64,000 nt of DNA, from positions 37,112 to 101,111 of the forward strand of contig JAHBSP010000007.1 in NCBI GenBank assembly GCA_019639055.1, written 5' to 3'. Of the stretch, positions 25,682-34,557 are shown one piece after another (the first letter of the stretch is position 1; every line of letters starts with the position of its first letter). Under the pieces are notes generated by a model. That model made no database searches and was not told the origin of the DNA. It saw only the letters and a program-made list of their open reading frames with translations. The DNA is from Microbacteriaceae bacterium. Its GTDB lineage: Bacteria > Actinomycetota > Actinomycetes > Actinomycetales > Microbacteriaceae. A program made the translations under genes and the position numbers.

Positions 25682-26659
25682 GTGTCAGAAACAACTAATC
25701 CCTTCGGTCAGGTGCTTGTTGCGCTAGTTACTCCTATGACTTCAGATGGTGAAGTCGACTGGGCAGCCACAGAGAAGCATATAGACGACTGCATCAATAG
25801 TGGTGCAGATGGAATTGTTGTCACCGGCACCACCGGAGAAACTAGCACGCTAACCGACCCGGAGAAACTTGAACTCGTGCGGGTAGGTAAGTCAGTAGCT
25901 GCCGGTCGCGCCAAAATTATTACCGGCGGTGGATCTAACGAAACCGCTCACGCCATCCAGCTTTATAAGGACAGTGAGAAGGCTGGGGCAGACGGAATCA
26001 TGATCGTCACCCCCTACTACAACAAACCAACTCAGGCAGGAATCCTGACCCATTTCCGGATGGTCGCAGATTCCACCGACTTGCCTGCAATTCTTTATGA
26101 CATTCCGGGTAGAACCGGTGTTGCGATTGGCTACGACACGATTTTGCGCCTTGCTAGGCACCCGAATATTGTCGCGATTAAGGACGCTAAGGGTGACTTT
26201 GCGCAGGTTTCTAGGGTGCTAAATCAAACAGATCTCACCTACTACTCCGGTGATGACGTTAATGTGCTCCCGCACCTAGCAATCGGTGCTGTTGGATTGA
26301 TTGGTGTCACCGCTAACATTACCGCTGCCCCGTATCGCAGAATTGTGGATGCGGTAAACAAGGGAGACCTCAAGTTAGCTACCGAAATGCACAAGCAGCT
26401 AGAACCACTGGTTCGTGCAGTAATGACTCACGTTCCCGGAACAGTCGCTGCAAAATATATCCTGCACGGACTTGGTCGTATCTCTAGCCCGAGAGTGAGA
26501 TTGCCTCTCGTTGGTCCTGAAGAGTGGGAGGCAGCGATCATTGAAGATGAAATCTCACAATTGCATGAGATTGGCGGAGTGAATTTCAATAACTTTAAGC
26601 CTGACCGAAACGCAGCAGCAGGGGGAGCACTGCCTAAAATCGCCGGCACAACCAGATAG
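25682..26659 (+). CDS. dapA: 4-hydroxy-tetrahydrodipicolinate synthase
   Basis: 325 residues from GTG 25682. The aldolase barrel shows VTGTTGETSTLT near residue 45, the catalytic Tyr in LYDIPGRTGV near 138 and the Schiff-base Lys in VAIKDAKGD near 166. It condenses pyruvate with aspartate semialdehyde, the first committed step of diaminopimelate and lysine synthesis. The stop is followed after 3 bases by the RNase J start codon, so dapA and rnj are co-transcribed. Confidence 0.95.
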   Translation: MSETTNPFGQVLVALVTPMTSDGEVDWAATEKHIDDCINSGADGIVVTGTTGETSTLTDPEKLELVRVGKSVAAGRAKIITGGGSNETAHAIQLYKDSEKAGADGIMIVTPYYNKPTQAGILTHFRMVADSTDLPAILYDIPGRTGVAIGYDTILRLARHPNIVAIKDAKGDFAQVSRVLNQTDLTYYSGDDVNVLPHLAIGAVGLIGVTANITAAPYRRIVDAVNKGDLKLATEMHKQLEPLVRAVMTHVPGTVAAKYILHGLGRISSPRVRLPLVGPEEWEAAIIEDEISQLHEIGGVNFNNFKPDRNAAAGGALPKIAGTTR

Positions 26660-26662
26660 CGA

Positions 26663-28339
26663 ATGATTTTGAGCGATATACCGCAGCTAAATAAAAATAC
26701 CCTTCGAGTAGTACCGCTTGGTGGGGTCGGGGAAGTGGGCAGGAATATGACTGCTTACGAAATCAACGGCCAGATTCTTGTGGTCGACTGTGGCGTGCTA
26801 TTTCCCGACGATCACCCTGGTGTTGACCTGATTCTTCCCGACTACACCAGCCTCCGTGACCGCGTAGACGATATTGTCGGTATCGTCCTCACTCACGGGC
26901 ATGAAGACCACATTGGTGCAGTGCCGTATTTCTTGCGAGAGCGTCCGGATATGCCGCTCATTGGTTCGAAACTGACACTCGCTTTTGTCGCTGCAAAACT
27001 TGCCGAACATAAACTCACCCCGGTGCTTCAAGAGGTCGCTGAGAACCAGCACATCAAGCTTGGAGAGTTTGATCTGGAATTTATTGCGGTCAATCATTCA
27101 ATTCCAGATGCGCTCGCTGTAGCAATTACAACATCAGCCGGTTTAGTGCTCCACACCGGAGATTTTAAAATGGATCAGCTGCCTCTCGATGGCAGAATTA
27201 CCGACCTGCGCGCATTCGCAGATCTTGGAAAACGAGGAGTGGACCTGTTCGTACCAGATTCCACTAATGCCGATGTTCCAGGGTTTACACCTCTAGAACG
27301 TGACATTTACGATGTTCTTGAGAATCTGATTTACAAAACCACCGGCAGAGTGATTATTGCCAGCTTCTCCAGTCATGTACACCGTGTTCAACAGGTTTTG
27401 GATGCTGCGGCTGCAAATAAGCGCAAGGTCGCTTTGCTTGGGCGAAGTATGGTTCGCAATATGTCTATTGCCACAGATTTGGGTTATTTAAACCCACCAG
27501 AGGGTGTGCTCGTCGACTACAGTGAGGCACTCGAGCTTCCTTATGATCGGGTAATTTTTATGTCCACTGGTTCACAGGGTGAACCGATGGCGGTTTTGTC
27601 GCGGATGGCTAATCATGATCACGCGGTAATCCCGGGTGAGGGAGACACCGTTGTTTTGGCTTCCAGCCTGGTTCCGGGAAATGAGAATGCCGTCTACCGA
27701 GTAATCAATGGACTTATTTCACTTGGTGCGAATGTTGTGCATAAAGGTTCAGCGAGTGTTCACGTTTCTGGCCACGCTGCCGCGGGAGAGTTGCTTTACT
27801 GCTACAACATCCTGAAGCCTAAGAATGTGCTTCCTGTGCATGGGGAGCCTAGACATCTAGTTGCAAGTGCTCGCCTTGCTCAGCAAACAGGTGTGCCTAA
27901 AGAGCGCACGGTAATTGCTAAGAATGGCACCATAATTGATTTAGCTGATGGTCTGGCCAGTGTGGTTGGACAGCTTGAAATGGGTGACATTTTTGTTGAC
28001 GGCTACACGGTCGGGGAAGTTACCGAATCAGACTTGGAAGAGAGACGCATCCTTGCAAATGAAGGATTTATTTCTGCAACGCTGGTCATAGACACCGCAG
28101 CTAAGAAAATTCTTACCGGCCCGATGATTGATGCACGTGGCTTTGCAGAAGATGCTGCCGTGTTTGACGATGTAAAACCTCAGATAGTTAAAGCGGTCAC
28201 TGAAGCATTAAATTCAGGAACAAAAGGACATAAAGAACTCTCTCAGGTTGTGCGTCGTACGCTAGGAAGGTGGGTAGGGAATAAGCTCAGGCGAAAGCCA
28301 ATGCTCATGCCCCTAGTCATTGATGCTAAATCGAAATAA
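26663..28339 (+). CDS. rnj: ribonuclease J
   Basis: 558 residues, a normal RNase J length. The metallo-beta-lactamase motifs are intact: HGHEDHIG near residue 76, HTGDFKMD near 165 and the beta-CASP HVSGHA near 370. The C-terminal domain completes the protein. It is a 5'-3' exonuclease and endonuclease acting in mRNA turnover and rRNA maturation. It starts 3 bases after the dapA stop. A small stem-loop (GCCTA/TAGGC at 28353-28367) follows the gene but lacks a T-tract. Confidence 0.95.
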   Translation: MILSDIPQLNKNTLRVVPLGGVGEVGRNMTAYEINGQILVVDCGVLFPDDHPGVDLILPDYTSLRDRVDDIVGIVLTHGHEDHIGAVPYFLRERPDMPLIGSKLTLAFVAAKLAEHKLTPVLQEVAENQHIKLGEFDLEFIAVNHSIPDALAVAITTSAGLVLHTGDFKMDQLPLDGRITDLRAFADLGKRGVDLFVPDSTNADVPGFTPLERDIYDVLENLIYKTTGRVIIASFSSHVHRVQQVLDAAAANKRKVALLGRSMVRNMSIATDLGYLNPPEGVLVDYSEALELPYDRVIFMSTGSQGEPMAVLSRMANHDHAVIPGEGDTVVLASSLVPGNENAVYRVINGLISLGANVVHKGSASVHVSGHAAAGELLYCYNILKPKNVLPVHGEPRHLVASARLAQQTGVPKERTVIAKNGTIIDLADGLASVVGQLEMGDIFVDGYTVGEVTESDLEERRILANEGFISATLVIDTAAKKILTGPMIDARGFAEDAAVFDDVKPQIVKAVTEALNSGTKGHKELSQVVRRTLGRWVGNKLRRKPMLMPLVIDAKSK

Positions 28340-28392
28340 TCTAAAATCGCACGCCTATTGCGTAGGCCTAAATCAGGGATGAAAATACCGGT

Positions 28393-29130
28393 ATGGGAAC
28401 ACAAATTTTGAAGAATAATGGGATGCGTATATTCGCCCTATCCTTCACCGCTGCACTAATGCTTACCGGTTGCGCACCAGCATCTGAAAATCCCGACGAG
28501 ACTCCGGAACCTACCGAAGTGGTGACTGAAACACCAACAGATCCTTCTGGACCGCCCTCTGTAAATACTCTGGTGCTTAGTTTGGCTGGTCTTGGCCCTG
28601 TGCAGATTGACCGCGCAGCAGTGTATGAGGGTGATAGCGCAATTCTTAGACAACAGCCTCAGTGCATCGGTGTGAATAGTGCCGGTGAAGATGTGGAGTA
28701 CTTCCTCGTTGAATCAATCTGGGACGCAACATTCCCGGGTGTCTATCCTGGCCAGTTGGTGCGCCCATTTGCCGTGGGAATTGATCAGAACAATATGCTG
28801 GTCAATCGTATCGACGTCTACACTTCGGAAATAAAGACCGATAAGGGAATCAAGGTTGGTTCAAGTATTTCTGAAATCTTGTCCGCCTACTCTGGTCAAA
28901 TTGTGTTTGATGAGGACTGGGATATTACCCGCGTAACTGTGGTGTCGGACGGCAATACCCAAATCACTTTTGAAACCGCTATAGCCGCAGACGATTATTG
29001 GACCGATGCCGCTCTTATCGGCAAAGTTGTGATGTTCAGATTAGAAACTTCAGAGGCTGGATATTACGCCACTTGGGGCACCGAGAATGGCGCTGGTTTT
29101 TGCCCATCTCAGTCAGCCGGGGAAGTTTAA
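28393..29130 (+). CDS. secreted lipoprotein of unknown function
   Basis: 245 residues. A basic N-terminus, a hydrophobic stretch and the lipobox LTGC (cysteine near residue 27) mark a signal peptidase II substrate. After the anchor comes a Pro/Glu/Thr-rich linker (about 30-60), and then a globular domain without a family I recognise. Two later cysteines (near residues 93 and 239) could form a disulfide bond. It lies alone between rnj and ftsK. An internal ATG at 28423 would give a more typical short signal peptide and may be the real start. Confidence 0.7.
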   Translation: MGTQILKNNGMRIFALSFTAALMLTGCAPASENPDETPEPTEVVTETPTDPSGPPSVNTLVLSLAGLGPVQIDRAAVYEGDSAILRQQPQCIGVNSAGEDVEYFLVESIWDATFPGVYPGQLVRPFAVGIDQNNMLVNRIDVYTSEIKTDKGIKVGSSISEILSAYSGQIVFDEDWDITRVTVVSDGNTQITFETAIAADDYWTDAALIGKVVMFRLETSEAGYYATWGTENGAGFCPSQSAGEV

Positions 29131-29199
29131 CCAAACACCCTAAATCCCGCTTACTAACACTCGCCGAGCGAATTACCTGCCCTGATTGGGGAGCGTTGG

Positions 29200-29205
29200 T
29201 AACTT
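29200..29205 (+). promoter_or_regulatory. -10 hexamer TAACTT of ftsK
   Basis: TAACTT is followed by AGCTTT and the ATG at 29212. No Shine-Dalgarno sequence is present, consistent with a leaderless message. Confidence 0.45.
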
Positions 29206-29211
29206 AGCTTT

Positions 29212-31902
29212 ATGGCTCGTCCAAGTTCATCATCGCGCTCGAAATCCACTGCTAAGGGGAGATCGGGTAGTAGCAGGACGTCTGGAAGAAGTTCTCAATC
29301 ATCCGCTAAGTCTGTTACTAAAACCGGAAGCGGCGAGAGTGTTCTAGTAAAAATTTGGATGGGTTTGGCTAATGCCACAGGAGCCGCATTCCGTCTTTTT
29401 GGTAGAGAAGATTTAGCTAAAGAAGACCGACGTGACGGGCTACCATTTCTGCTCGTTGTGTTGGCAATTATCGGTATGGTCGTCGAATGGTTCCTAGCCA
29501 ACGATGAGACTGCGCAGATTTTTGAGGCATGGACTTTTGGTGGCATTTTCGGACGCCTTGCATTTGCGCTTCCGGTCATCATGATTTTGCTTGCGGGATG
29601 GCTGTTCCGACACCCGGCAAGCGTTCACGACAACGGTCGTATCGGCATCGGCCTGGGTATCCTGCTTATCTCTATTTCCGGTCTTGCCCATGTGCTGGGC
29701 GGTGCTCCCTCGCCTAATGACGGAATGCCTGTGCTTGCCCACGCCGGTGGCCTAGTCGGCTGGGTGGTTGGTGCACCGCTATTTGGAATGATTGGCAAAT
29801 GGGGCGCTGTTGTTGTTTTCGGCATCTTCATTGCACTCTCTGTGCTGATTATTACTAAAACTCCACCCACAAAAATCGGGGTCCGTTTTAGAGAACTTTA
29901 CGCGTATCTGTTCGGGGCGGTATTATCTAGCGAAGAAGAGCTTGCTGCAAAAAGAGCAGCGAAAAAGTCCGATTCTGAGCCGGAAATCGTCGGAATGGAA
30001 GAACTGGATCTCGAAGGTGCCGCTGCCGCTGCGGATACTCCCTGGTGGAAACGAGCACCCAAAGAAGGAAAATCAGCTTTTGATTCGCCTGTTGTCACTA
30101 GCGAGACAGAAAAGGTGTCTGACGACACTAAAGAACTTCCGGTTATTGAGGAAGCAGACGGCACTTTCACGCCGATAATTCCAGATACTAAGAAGCCTGC
30201 GATAAAACCCGCCGCTCCAGAAGCCCCAGAGGTAGTGGATGCTTCGAGCTCTCCGGTCCACAGTAAAGGCTCATCGGTGGTGAAGACTGCACCATATGTT
30301 CTACCCTCACTTGCCGTACTTTCTGCAGGAACAGTAGCTAAGGTGGCTACCGGCGCCAATGAAGAAGTTGTTGCAGCCATCACCAAGGTTTTGGAGGAAT
30401 TTCAGGTCGACGCTAAAGTCACCGGTCTTACTCGCGGTCCTTCGGTGACTCGTTACGAGATTGAACTTGGCCCTGGTGTGAAAGTTGAAAGGGTTACTCA
30501 GTTATCGCGCAACCTTGCCTATGCCGTAGCAAGCAACGAGGTCACAATTCTTTCCCCAATTCCGGGCAAGAGCGCCATGGGTGTGGAAATCCCGAACACT
30601 GATCGCGATATTGTTACCCTCGGCGACGTTCTTCGTTCTCGCCAAGCAACTGAGGAAAAGCACCCTCTCACAATTGGTCTGGGTAAGGATGTCGAAGGAC
30701 GCTTCGTAGTTGCAAATCTCGCGAAAATGCCTCACCTTTTGGTTGCTGGCTCAACAGGTTCCGGTAAGTCCAGTTTTATTAACTCGATGATTACCTCCAT
30801 TCTGATGCGCGCTAAGCCCACCGAGGTGCGCATGGTGCTTATTGACCCGAAGCGGGTAGAACTTGCAGCCTATGCTGGCGTGCCACACCTAATCACCCCG
30901 ATTATCACTAATCCCAAGAAAGCCGCTGAGGCACTGCAATGGGTGGTGAAAGAGATGGATCACCGCTACGATGATCTCGCAAGTTTTGGTTTCAGGCACA
31001 TTGATGATTTCAACCGTGCGGTAGTTGCAGGCGAGGTAGTGCTTCCACCTGGGAGTGAACGGAAACTCAAGCCTTACCCTTATCTTCTTGTTGTAGTGGA
31101 TGAGCTTTCCGACCTGATGATGGTTGCCCCGCGCGATGTTGAAGATTCGATTGTGCGCATCACGCAATTGGCTAGGGCGAGCGGAATTCACTTAGTGCTT
31201 GCAACTCAGCGTCCTAGCGTGGATGTTGTTACCGGACTAATCAAAGCGAACGTGCCTTCAAGGCTCGCTTTTGCGGTATCTAGCCAAACAGACTCCAGAG
31301 TTATTCTTGACCAAACCGGCGCCGATAAACTCATCGGTCAGGGTGACGCACTGTTCTTACCGATGGGGGCTGCTAAAGCGCTTCGTGTTCAGGGAGCGTG
31401 GGTTACTGAAAGTGAAATTCACCGAGTTGTGGCTGATGTTTCCGCTCAGGCAAGACCAGAGTATCGCTCAGATATTGAGACAAGTCAAGCAAAGAAAGCG
31501 ATTGACGCCGATATTGGGGATGATCTTGACCTTCTCTTGCAGGCGGTTGAACTGGTAGTTTCTACACAGTTTGGTTCGACATCCATGCTGCAACGCAAAC
31601 TAGGTGTCGGTTTTGCCCGTGCCGGTAGGCTCATGGACCTCATGGAATCTCGCGATATTGTCGGTCCAAGTGAAGGACCAAAGGCTCGCGAAGTGCTGGT
31701 GCGTCCGGAACAACTCGCTGAGGTGCTTGGCATGATTCGAGGGGATGAACCTCCCGCGCCGGCGGCACCTGCGGTAGCTACCAAGCAAGCGCAGGAAGAG
31801 CCACATCCTGTCTCTGCAAGTAATCACGTAAACGCTCGCGGTTACGACACTTCGAATATCGATGAGGGCGAGTACTCGGATGAGCGATCAGACGAAGATT
31901 GA
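29212..31902 (+). CDS. ftsK: DNA translocase FtsK/SpoIIIE
   Basis: 896 residues. A Ser/Arg-rich N-terminal tail precedes four hydrophobic helices (about residues 80-220). A low-complexity acidic linker (about 240-370) leads to the motor. The motor has the alpha domain, Walker [10 protein letters not shown] near residue 515 and Walker [12 protein letters not shown] near 628. The C-terminal winged-helix gamma domain carries [19 protein letters not shown], which reads the polar KOPS/SRS sequences. It pumps chromosome DNA through the closing septum. The pgsA start lies inside the last 23 bases. Confidence 0.95.
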   Translation: MARPSSSSRSKSTAKGRSGSSRTSGRSSQSSAKSVTKTGSGESVLVKIWMGLANATGAAFRLFGREDLAKEDRRDGLPFLLVVLAIIGMVVEWFLANDETAQIFEAWTFGGIFGRLAFALPVIMILLAGWLFRHPASVHDNGRIGIGLGILLISISGLAHVLGGAPSPNDGMPVLAHAGGLVGWVVGAPLFGMIGKWGAVVVFGIFIALSVLIITKTPPTKIGVRFRELYAYLFGAVLSSEEELAAKRAAKKSDSEPEIVGMEELDLEGAAAAADTPWWKRAPKEGKSAFDSPVVTSETEKVSDDTKELPVIEEADGTFTPIIPDTKKPAIKPAAPEAPEVVDASSSPVHSKGSSVVKTAPYVLPSLAVLSAGTVAKVATGANEEVVAAITKVLEEFQVDAKVTGLTRGPSVTRYEIELGPGVKVERVTQLSRNLAYAVASNEVTILSPIPGKSAMGVEIPNTDRDIVTLGDVLRSRQATEEKHPLTIGLGKDVEGRFVVANLAKMPHLLVAGSTGSGKSSFINSMITSILMRAKPTEVRMVLIDPKRVELAAYAGVPHLITPIITNPKKAAEALQWVVKEMDHRYDDLASFGFRHIDDFNRAVVAGEVVLPPGSERKLKPYPYLLVVVDELSDLMMVAPRDVEDSIVRITQLARASGIHLVLATQRPSVDVVTGLIKANVPSRLAFAVSSQTDSRVILDQTGADKLIGQGDALFLPMGAAKALRVQGAWVTESEIHRVVADVSAQARPEYRSDIETSQAKKAIDADIGDDLDLLLQAVELVVSTQFGSTSMLQRKLGVGFARAGRLMDLMESRDIVGPSEGPKAREVLVRPEQLAEVLGMIRGDEPPAPAAPAVATKQAQEEPHPVSASNHVNARGYDTSNIDEGEYSDERSDED

Positions 31903-32500
31903 TTTCTCGCTTTCCGGCAGGGTCTGGAAAAAGGGTGAGGGCAAAGTTTCTGTGCTTGCTGTGCCCAACATCATCACAATAGTGCGGATATTTTTTGCCC
32001 CGGCAATTTTTTTCTTTGTTGTGAGCGATCCGGGTTCACAGACAGGGCGAGTGCTTGCAGCCACCTTCTTCCTGGTGGGGATGGCAACCGACGGTATTGA
32101 CGGATTTATTGCTAGAAGCCGTGGACTAATCACTGAATTTGGCAAACTGCTTGACCCTATTGCGGATAAAGTCCTGGTGGCTACCGCCCTTATCGCACTC
32201 TCAATTGTTGGTGAGATTCCTTGGTGGTTTACCGGACTCATCCTACTTCGCGAAATCGGCATCACCGTTTATCGTTTCTTTGCTTTAAAGGATGCCGTAA
32301 TTCCAGCCAGTCGTGCCGGAAAACTGAAGACCCTATTCCAGACAGTGGCGATTACACTCGCCCTTGCAAACTTTGGGCAGTTTGGGGATTGGGCGGTAGT
32401 TACCACTTGGACGCTGCTTTGGATTGCTTTTGCACTCACAATAGTTAGCGGAGTGATTTATGTTTTCGAGGCCTGGTATAAGAACCGGAGGAGTCAATAA
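31880..32500 (+). CDS. pgsA: CDP-diacylglycerol-glycerol-3-phosphate 3-phosphatidyltransferase
   Basis: 206 residues from the ATG at 31880, chosen over 31862 because the preceding GAGG fits and the added residues are not family-like. The CDP-alcohol phosphotransferase signature is complete: the Asp residues in DGIDGFIAR, then Gly and two more Asp residues in the following GKLLDPIAD stretch. About six membrane helices follow. It makes phosphatidylglycerophosphate. The stop codon overlaps the next start by one base (TAATG). The ftsK-pgsA-cinA order is conserved in actinobacteria. Confidence 0.93.
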   Translation: MSDQTKIDFSLSGRVWKKGEGKVSVLAVPNIITIVRIFFAPAIFFFVVSDPGSQTGRVLAATFFLVGMATDGIDGFIARSRGLITEFGKLLDPIADKVLVATALIALSIVGEIPWWFTGLILLREIGITVYRFFALKDAVIPASRAGKLKTLFQTVAITLALANFGQFGDWAVVTTWTLLWIAFALTIVSGVIYVFEAWYKNRRSQ

Positions 32501-32970
32501 TGGACAATTCTGCGCTCGCGGCAGCTGCGCTGGCGAAACTCGTTGAGGCAGATCAAACCATCGCTTTTGCCGAATCTCTCACAGGTGGCGCACTATGCAG
32601 CGCTTTTGTGGATACCGCTGGCGCATCCGCGGCAGTAAAGGGGGGAGTGGTGACCTATGCGCTCGAATCCAAACACACGATTTTAGGCGTTCCTGCAGGG
32701 ATTCTCGCAGAACGCGGAGCAGTAGACCCCGACGTTGTAGAAGCTATGGCACTAGGAGCAGCCAGGTTATTCGAAGCAGATTTCGGAATCGCTACTACCG
32801 GTCTAGCCGGTCCTGATGCAGAACCTGGCAAGCCGGTGGGCACAGTATATGTTGGTGCTTATTTTGCAGGGCGCTTGGAGCATCGGCTGTGTCAATTTGA
32901 AGGTGATCGTGATTCTGTGCGCTCGCAGGCTGTTGCTGCGGCTATTGAATTACTTGCAGAACTGCTTTGA
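32500..32970 (+). CDS. pncC: CinA C-terminal domain protein, probable NMN amidohydrolase
   Basis: 156 residues consisting of the CinA C-terminal (PncC) domain alone; the N-terminal MoCF domain found in full CinA is absent. AESLTGGALCSAFVD (residues about 24-38) contains the active-site Ser/Thr region, and ATTGLAGPDA near residue 99 is the second family block. Members hydrolyse nicotinamide mononucleotide to nicotinic acid mononucleotide in NAD recycling. It is coupled to pgsA by TAATG and precedes the clgR regulator. Confidence 0.88.
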   Translation: MDNSALAAAALAKLVEADQTIAFAESLTGGALCSAFVDTAGASAAVKGGVVTYALESKHTILGVPAGILAERGAVDPDVVEAMALGAARLFEADFGIATTGLAGPDAEPGKPVGTVYVGAYFAGRLEHRLCQFEGDRDSVRSQAVAAAIELLAELL

Positions 32971-33046
32971 ATCGGTGTGAGCCCAGCAGGGTGGTAGGTA
33001 TAAAGCCCCTTTTTATTTTGAAATATAAAAAATCATTAGTACTTCG

Positions 33047-33056
33047 GGAATATTCC
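33047..33056. repeat. 10-bp palindrome GGAATATTCC upstream of clgR
   Basis: It lies about 105 bases before the clgR ATG, inside the 190-base gap 32971-33160, in an AT-rich setting. No known ClgR-binding consensus is evident here. It may be an operator. Confidence 0.3.
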
Positions 33057-33160
33057 TAATTGTTTGTCTGTTGTCTTTTATGTCCATAAAAATGTTGATT
33101 CCTAGCGAGAATTCAGCAAAAGACACTAAAGTAATGTATTACAGAGGCGAAAGGAAACGC

Positions 33161-33520
33161 ATGGTACTGCTAAGGCAAGAACTCGGTGATGTGCTTCGTG
33201 ATTTTAGATTGCAGCAGGGGAAGACCCTGAGGCAGGTAGCATCATCTGCGAGTGTTGCACTCGGTTACCTTTCCGAGGTTGAGCGCGGACAGAAGGAAGC
33301 TTCCAGCGAAATTTTGGCGTCTGTTGCCGAGGCTTTGAATGTGCCTATTTCGACAATCATGCACGAGGTTGGCGATCGTTTCTCACTTTCAGAAGACTTG
33401 CACCTGCAGAAACTAGCTCCTACTTCAAACTACGTTCGTGGCGCTGGCCTTGCTGGTCGAATTCCAGATGTTGTGCCAGATCACTTCGCTGCGGAACTTG
33501 ACGGCGTTCTTTCACACTAA
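33161..33520 (+). CDS. clgR: XRE-family transcriptional regulator, ClgR type
   Basis: 119 residues from the ATG at 33161, preceded by AAAGGAAA. Upstream in-frame residues are not family-like and are excluded. The helix-turn-helix covers KTLRQVASSASVALGYLSEVERGQKEAS (about residues 21-48 in blocks), followed by a short acidic C-terminal tail. ClgR activates clp protease and other stress genes in actinobacteria. The position directly upstream of the DUF3046 gene and recA matches the conserved actinobacterial order. Confidence 0.9.
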   Translation: MVLLRQELGDVLRDFRLQQGKTLRQVASSASVALGYLSEVERGQKEASSEILASVAEALNVPISTIMHEVGDRFSLSEDLHLQKLAPTSNYVRGAGLAGRIPDVVPDHFAAELDGVLSH

Positions 33521-33535
33521 ATTTAGGGAGTCGCT

Positions 33536-33769
33536 TTGCGTATCCGCGAGTTTTGGTTTGCGGTAGAAACGCAATTTGGTAAGGATTGGGGTCAAGTTGT
33601 CGTGCGCGATGTTGTGCTTGGCGGCAAGATTGGCTCACTCACTGCAAGCGAGGCATTAGACAGTGGTGTCCCTGCTAGGGATGTTTGGGAAGCGCTCTGT
33701 GAGGCAATGAATGTGCCGGATTCTGATCGACACGGCAGAGGCTTACCCGAAAAGAGTTTTGGTAATTAG
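33536..33769 (+). CDS. DUF3046 family protein, C-terminus apparently replaced by an insertion
   Basis: 77 residues from a TTG. MRIREFWFAVETQFG, ARDVWEALCEAMNVP and the spacing between them match DUF3046, a small actinobacterial family encoded between clgR and recA and of unknown function. The frame ends GLPEKSFGN. A second copy of the GLPEKSF coding sequence lies 636 bases downstream (34376), continuing in the same frame as GLPEKSFDTPGHLFE and a stop. I infer that the downstream copy is the original 3' end and that the toxin-antitoxin module inserted between. Confidence 0.85.
   Translation: MRIREFWFAVETQFGKDWGQVVVRDVVLGGKIGSLTASEALDSGVPARDVWEALCEAMNVPDSDRHGRGLPEKSFGN
33740..33759. repeat. 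left 20-bp direct repeat bounding the toxin-antitoxin insertion
   Basis: GGCTTACCCGAAAAGAGTTT, within the last codons of the DUF3046 gene. It matches the copy at 34376-34395 at 19 of 20 positions (17 consecutive). Confidence 0.85.
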
Positions 33770-33793
33770 TGGTAACCAAATTTTAAGGGCTAG

Positions 33794-34033
33794 CTAACCC
33801 AAGAAATCGATATATTTTTTCCTTGCCTTCATTGAATGTATTACTTCCTCAGTTCCGTCATCCCAGATTAGAACGACTGTTTCTAATAGTCTTCCTCTAG
33901 TATCAAAACCTAGCCTGAGTTGTCGTTGTGGATGCTCTTCATCAAGGTACATGGCTATCTCTGGATCAGAGGCTGCGGCTAATGTGTCAGCTTCAGAAAT
34001 TTTGTGTTTCAGTGCAGATTTTCGCAGAATCAT
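33794..34033 (-). CDS. toxin of a BrnT-like type II toxin-antitoxin pair
   Basis: 79 residues from ATG 34033, which overlaps the antitoxin stop in ATGA. The sequence shows KHKISEADTLAAA, RQLRLGFDTRGRLLETVV and the end HSMKARKKY. This resembles the small BrnT/RelE-like ribonuclease toxins that pair with CopG proteins in actinobacteria, where the RLGFDT...GRLLE strand pair and the late ARxxY are recurrent. An mRNA-cleaving activity is inferred from the family, not shown. Translational coupling behind the antitoxin is the usual arrangement. Confidence 0.72.
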   Translation of the reverse strand: MILRKSALKHKISEADTLAAASDPEIAMYLDEEHPQRQLRLGFDTRGRLLETVVLIWDDGTEEVIHSMKARKKYIDFLG

Positions 34034-34293
34034 GCAGAAGTTGCCCACTCCGCTAAAGCTGTTCTAATTGCTTCTGAACGACTTAAGTGCTCCTTTTTGG
34101 CGCGATTCATGATGGCAGTTAATTCATCTTCGGTTAATCGAACTGGTATTACTTGAGCTGCAACCCCACTTCTAGGGGGTCTGCCAACTTGTTTCTTCGC
34201 AAGCAACTCTAAATCGTAGCCTTTTTCGGCTTCCTGAACCCATTCGTCCACTAACGATTCAGGGATATCTTTTTGATTGATTTTTCTAGCCAC
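34030..34293 (-). CDS. CopG/ribbon-helix-helix antitoxin
   Basis: 87 residues from GTG 34293; an ATG at 34317 would add eight residues. The N-terminal part (about 10-50) is the toxin-neutralising segment, with DEWVQEAEKGYDLELL, followed by GRPPRSG, a motif recurrent in this antitoxin group. Residues 53-87 form the ribbon-helix-helix: VIPVRLTEDELTAIM and SRSEAIRTALAEW. It should bind the operator just upstream and repress its own operon with the toxin. The GTG is preferred because TACAAT lies six bases before it. Confidence 0.8.
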   Translation of the reverse strand: MARKINQKDIPESLVDEWVQEAEKGYDLELLAKKQVGRPPRSGVAAQVIPVRLTEDELTAIMNRAKKEHLSRSEAIRTALAEWATSA

Positions 34294-34297
34294 AACA

Positions 34298-34309
34298 GTA
34301 TTGTAATAC
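34298..34309. promoter_or_regulatory. operator/-10 region of the toxin-antitoxin operon
   Basis: GTATT and AATAC flank two central bases, a near-perfect palindrome. On the minus strand it contains TACAAT (34305-34300), six bases before the antitoxin GTG. A partial larger dyad with arms ATATTGT and ACAATAC surrounds it. Overlap of palindrome and -10 is what autoregulation by a ribbon-helix-helix antitoxin requires. Confidence 0.5.
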
Positions 34310-34375
34310 GAAAACAATATTTCTGCGATTTATGTGGGTTTTGGTAGTAAGGTCTATAAAGTCAATGGACTTTCT

Positions 34376-34395
34376 GGTTTACCCGAAAAGAGTTT
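34376..34395. repeat. right 20-bp direct repeat and displaced DUF3046 C-terminus
   Basis: GGTTTACCCGAAAAGAGTTT; it is followed in frame by codons for DTPGHLFE and TAA at 34421. The reading frame equals that of the left copy in the DUF3046 gene. The relic's stop overlaps the recA LexA box. Confidence 0.75.
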
Positions 34396-34416
34396 CGACA
34401 CGCCGGGGCATTTGTT

Positions 34417-34430
34417 CGAATAAATATTCG
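34417..34430. promoter_or_regulatory. LexA box upstream of recA
   Basis: CGAATAAATATTCG has perfectly complementary CGAAT/ATTCG arms around four bases, matching the Gram-positive CGAAC-N4-GTTCG layout. A TAGACT -10 candidate lies at 34441-34446, so LexA would cover the -35 region. This supports SOS control of recA. Confidence 0.75.
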
Positions 34431-34494
34431 AGTCTTTTTATAGACTTATGAACAAGGCGACCGCGAGGTTTGTAGTCCACAAATCATTAGGTAG

Positions 34495-34546
34495 AAATAT
34501 TTGATGTCAGTGGCTAGGGGTAGCGTGATTGCTGATTCAAATATTT
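34495..34546 (+). promoter_or_regulatory. long inverted repeat in the recA 5' leader, next to the ribosome site
   Basis: AAATATTTGA at 34495-34504 is complementary to TCAAATATTT at 34537-34546. An inner TCAG/CTGA pair adds four base pairs after a small bulge. The right arm ends one base before AGGAG at 34547-34551. The leader from the expected transcript start to the recA ATG is about 100 bases and holds no gene. Confidence 0.5.
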
Positions 34547-34557
34547 AGGAGTAATAG

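Larger units (their letters stand above)
33760..34395. mobile_element. putative 636-bp inserted segment carrying a toxin-antitoxin pair
   Basis: One repeat unit plus the toxin and antitoxin genes lie between the conserved neighbours DUF3046 and recA, which are adjacent in most actinobacteria. The flanking direct repeats and the reconstructed DUF3046 C-terminus define the limits. No integrase or transposase is present, so the mechanism is unknown; insertion into the 3' end of a gene resembles site-specific integration. Confidence 0.6.

Noticed and set aside
29898..30386. 162-codon minus-strand frame opposite the FtsK linker
   Set aside because: It is Ser/Thr/Ala-rich and low complexity, and it lies within ftsK.
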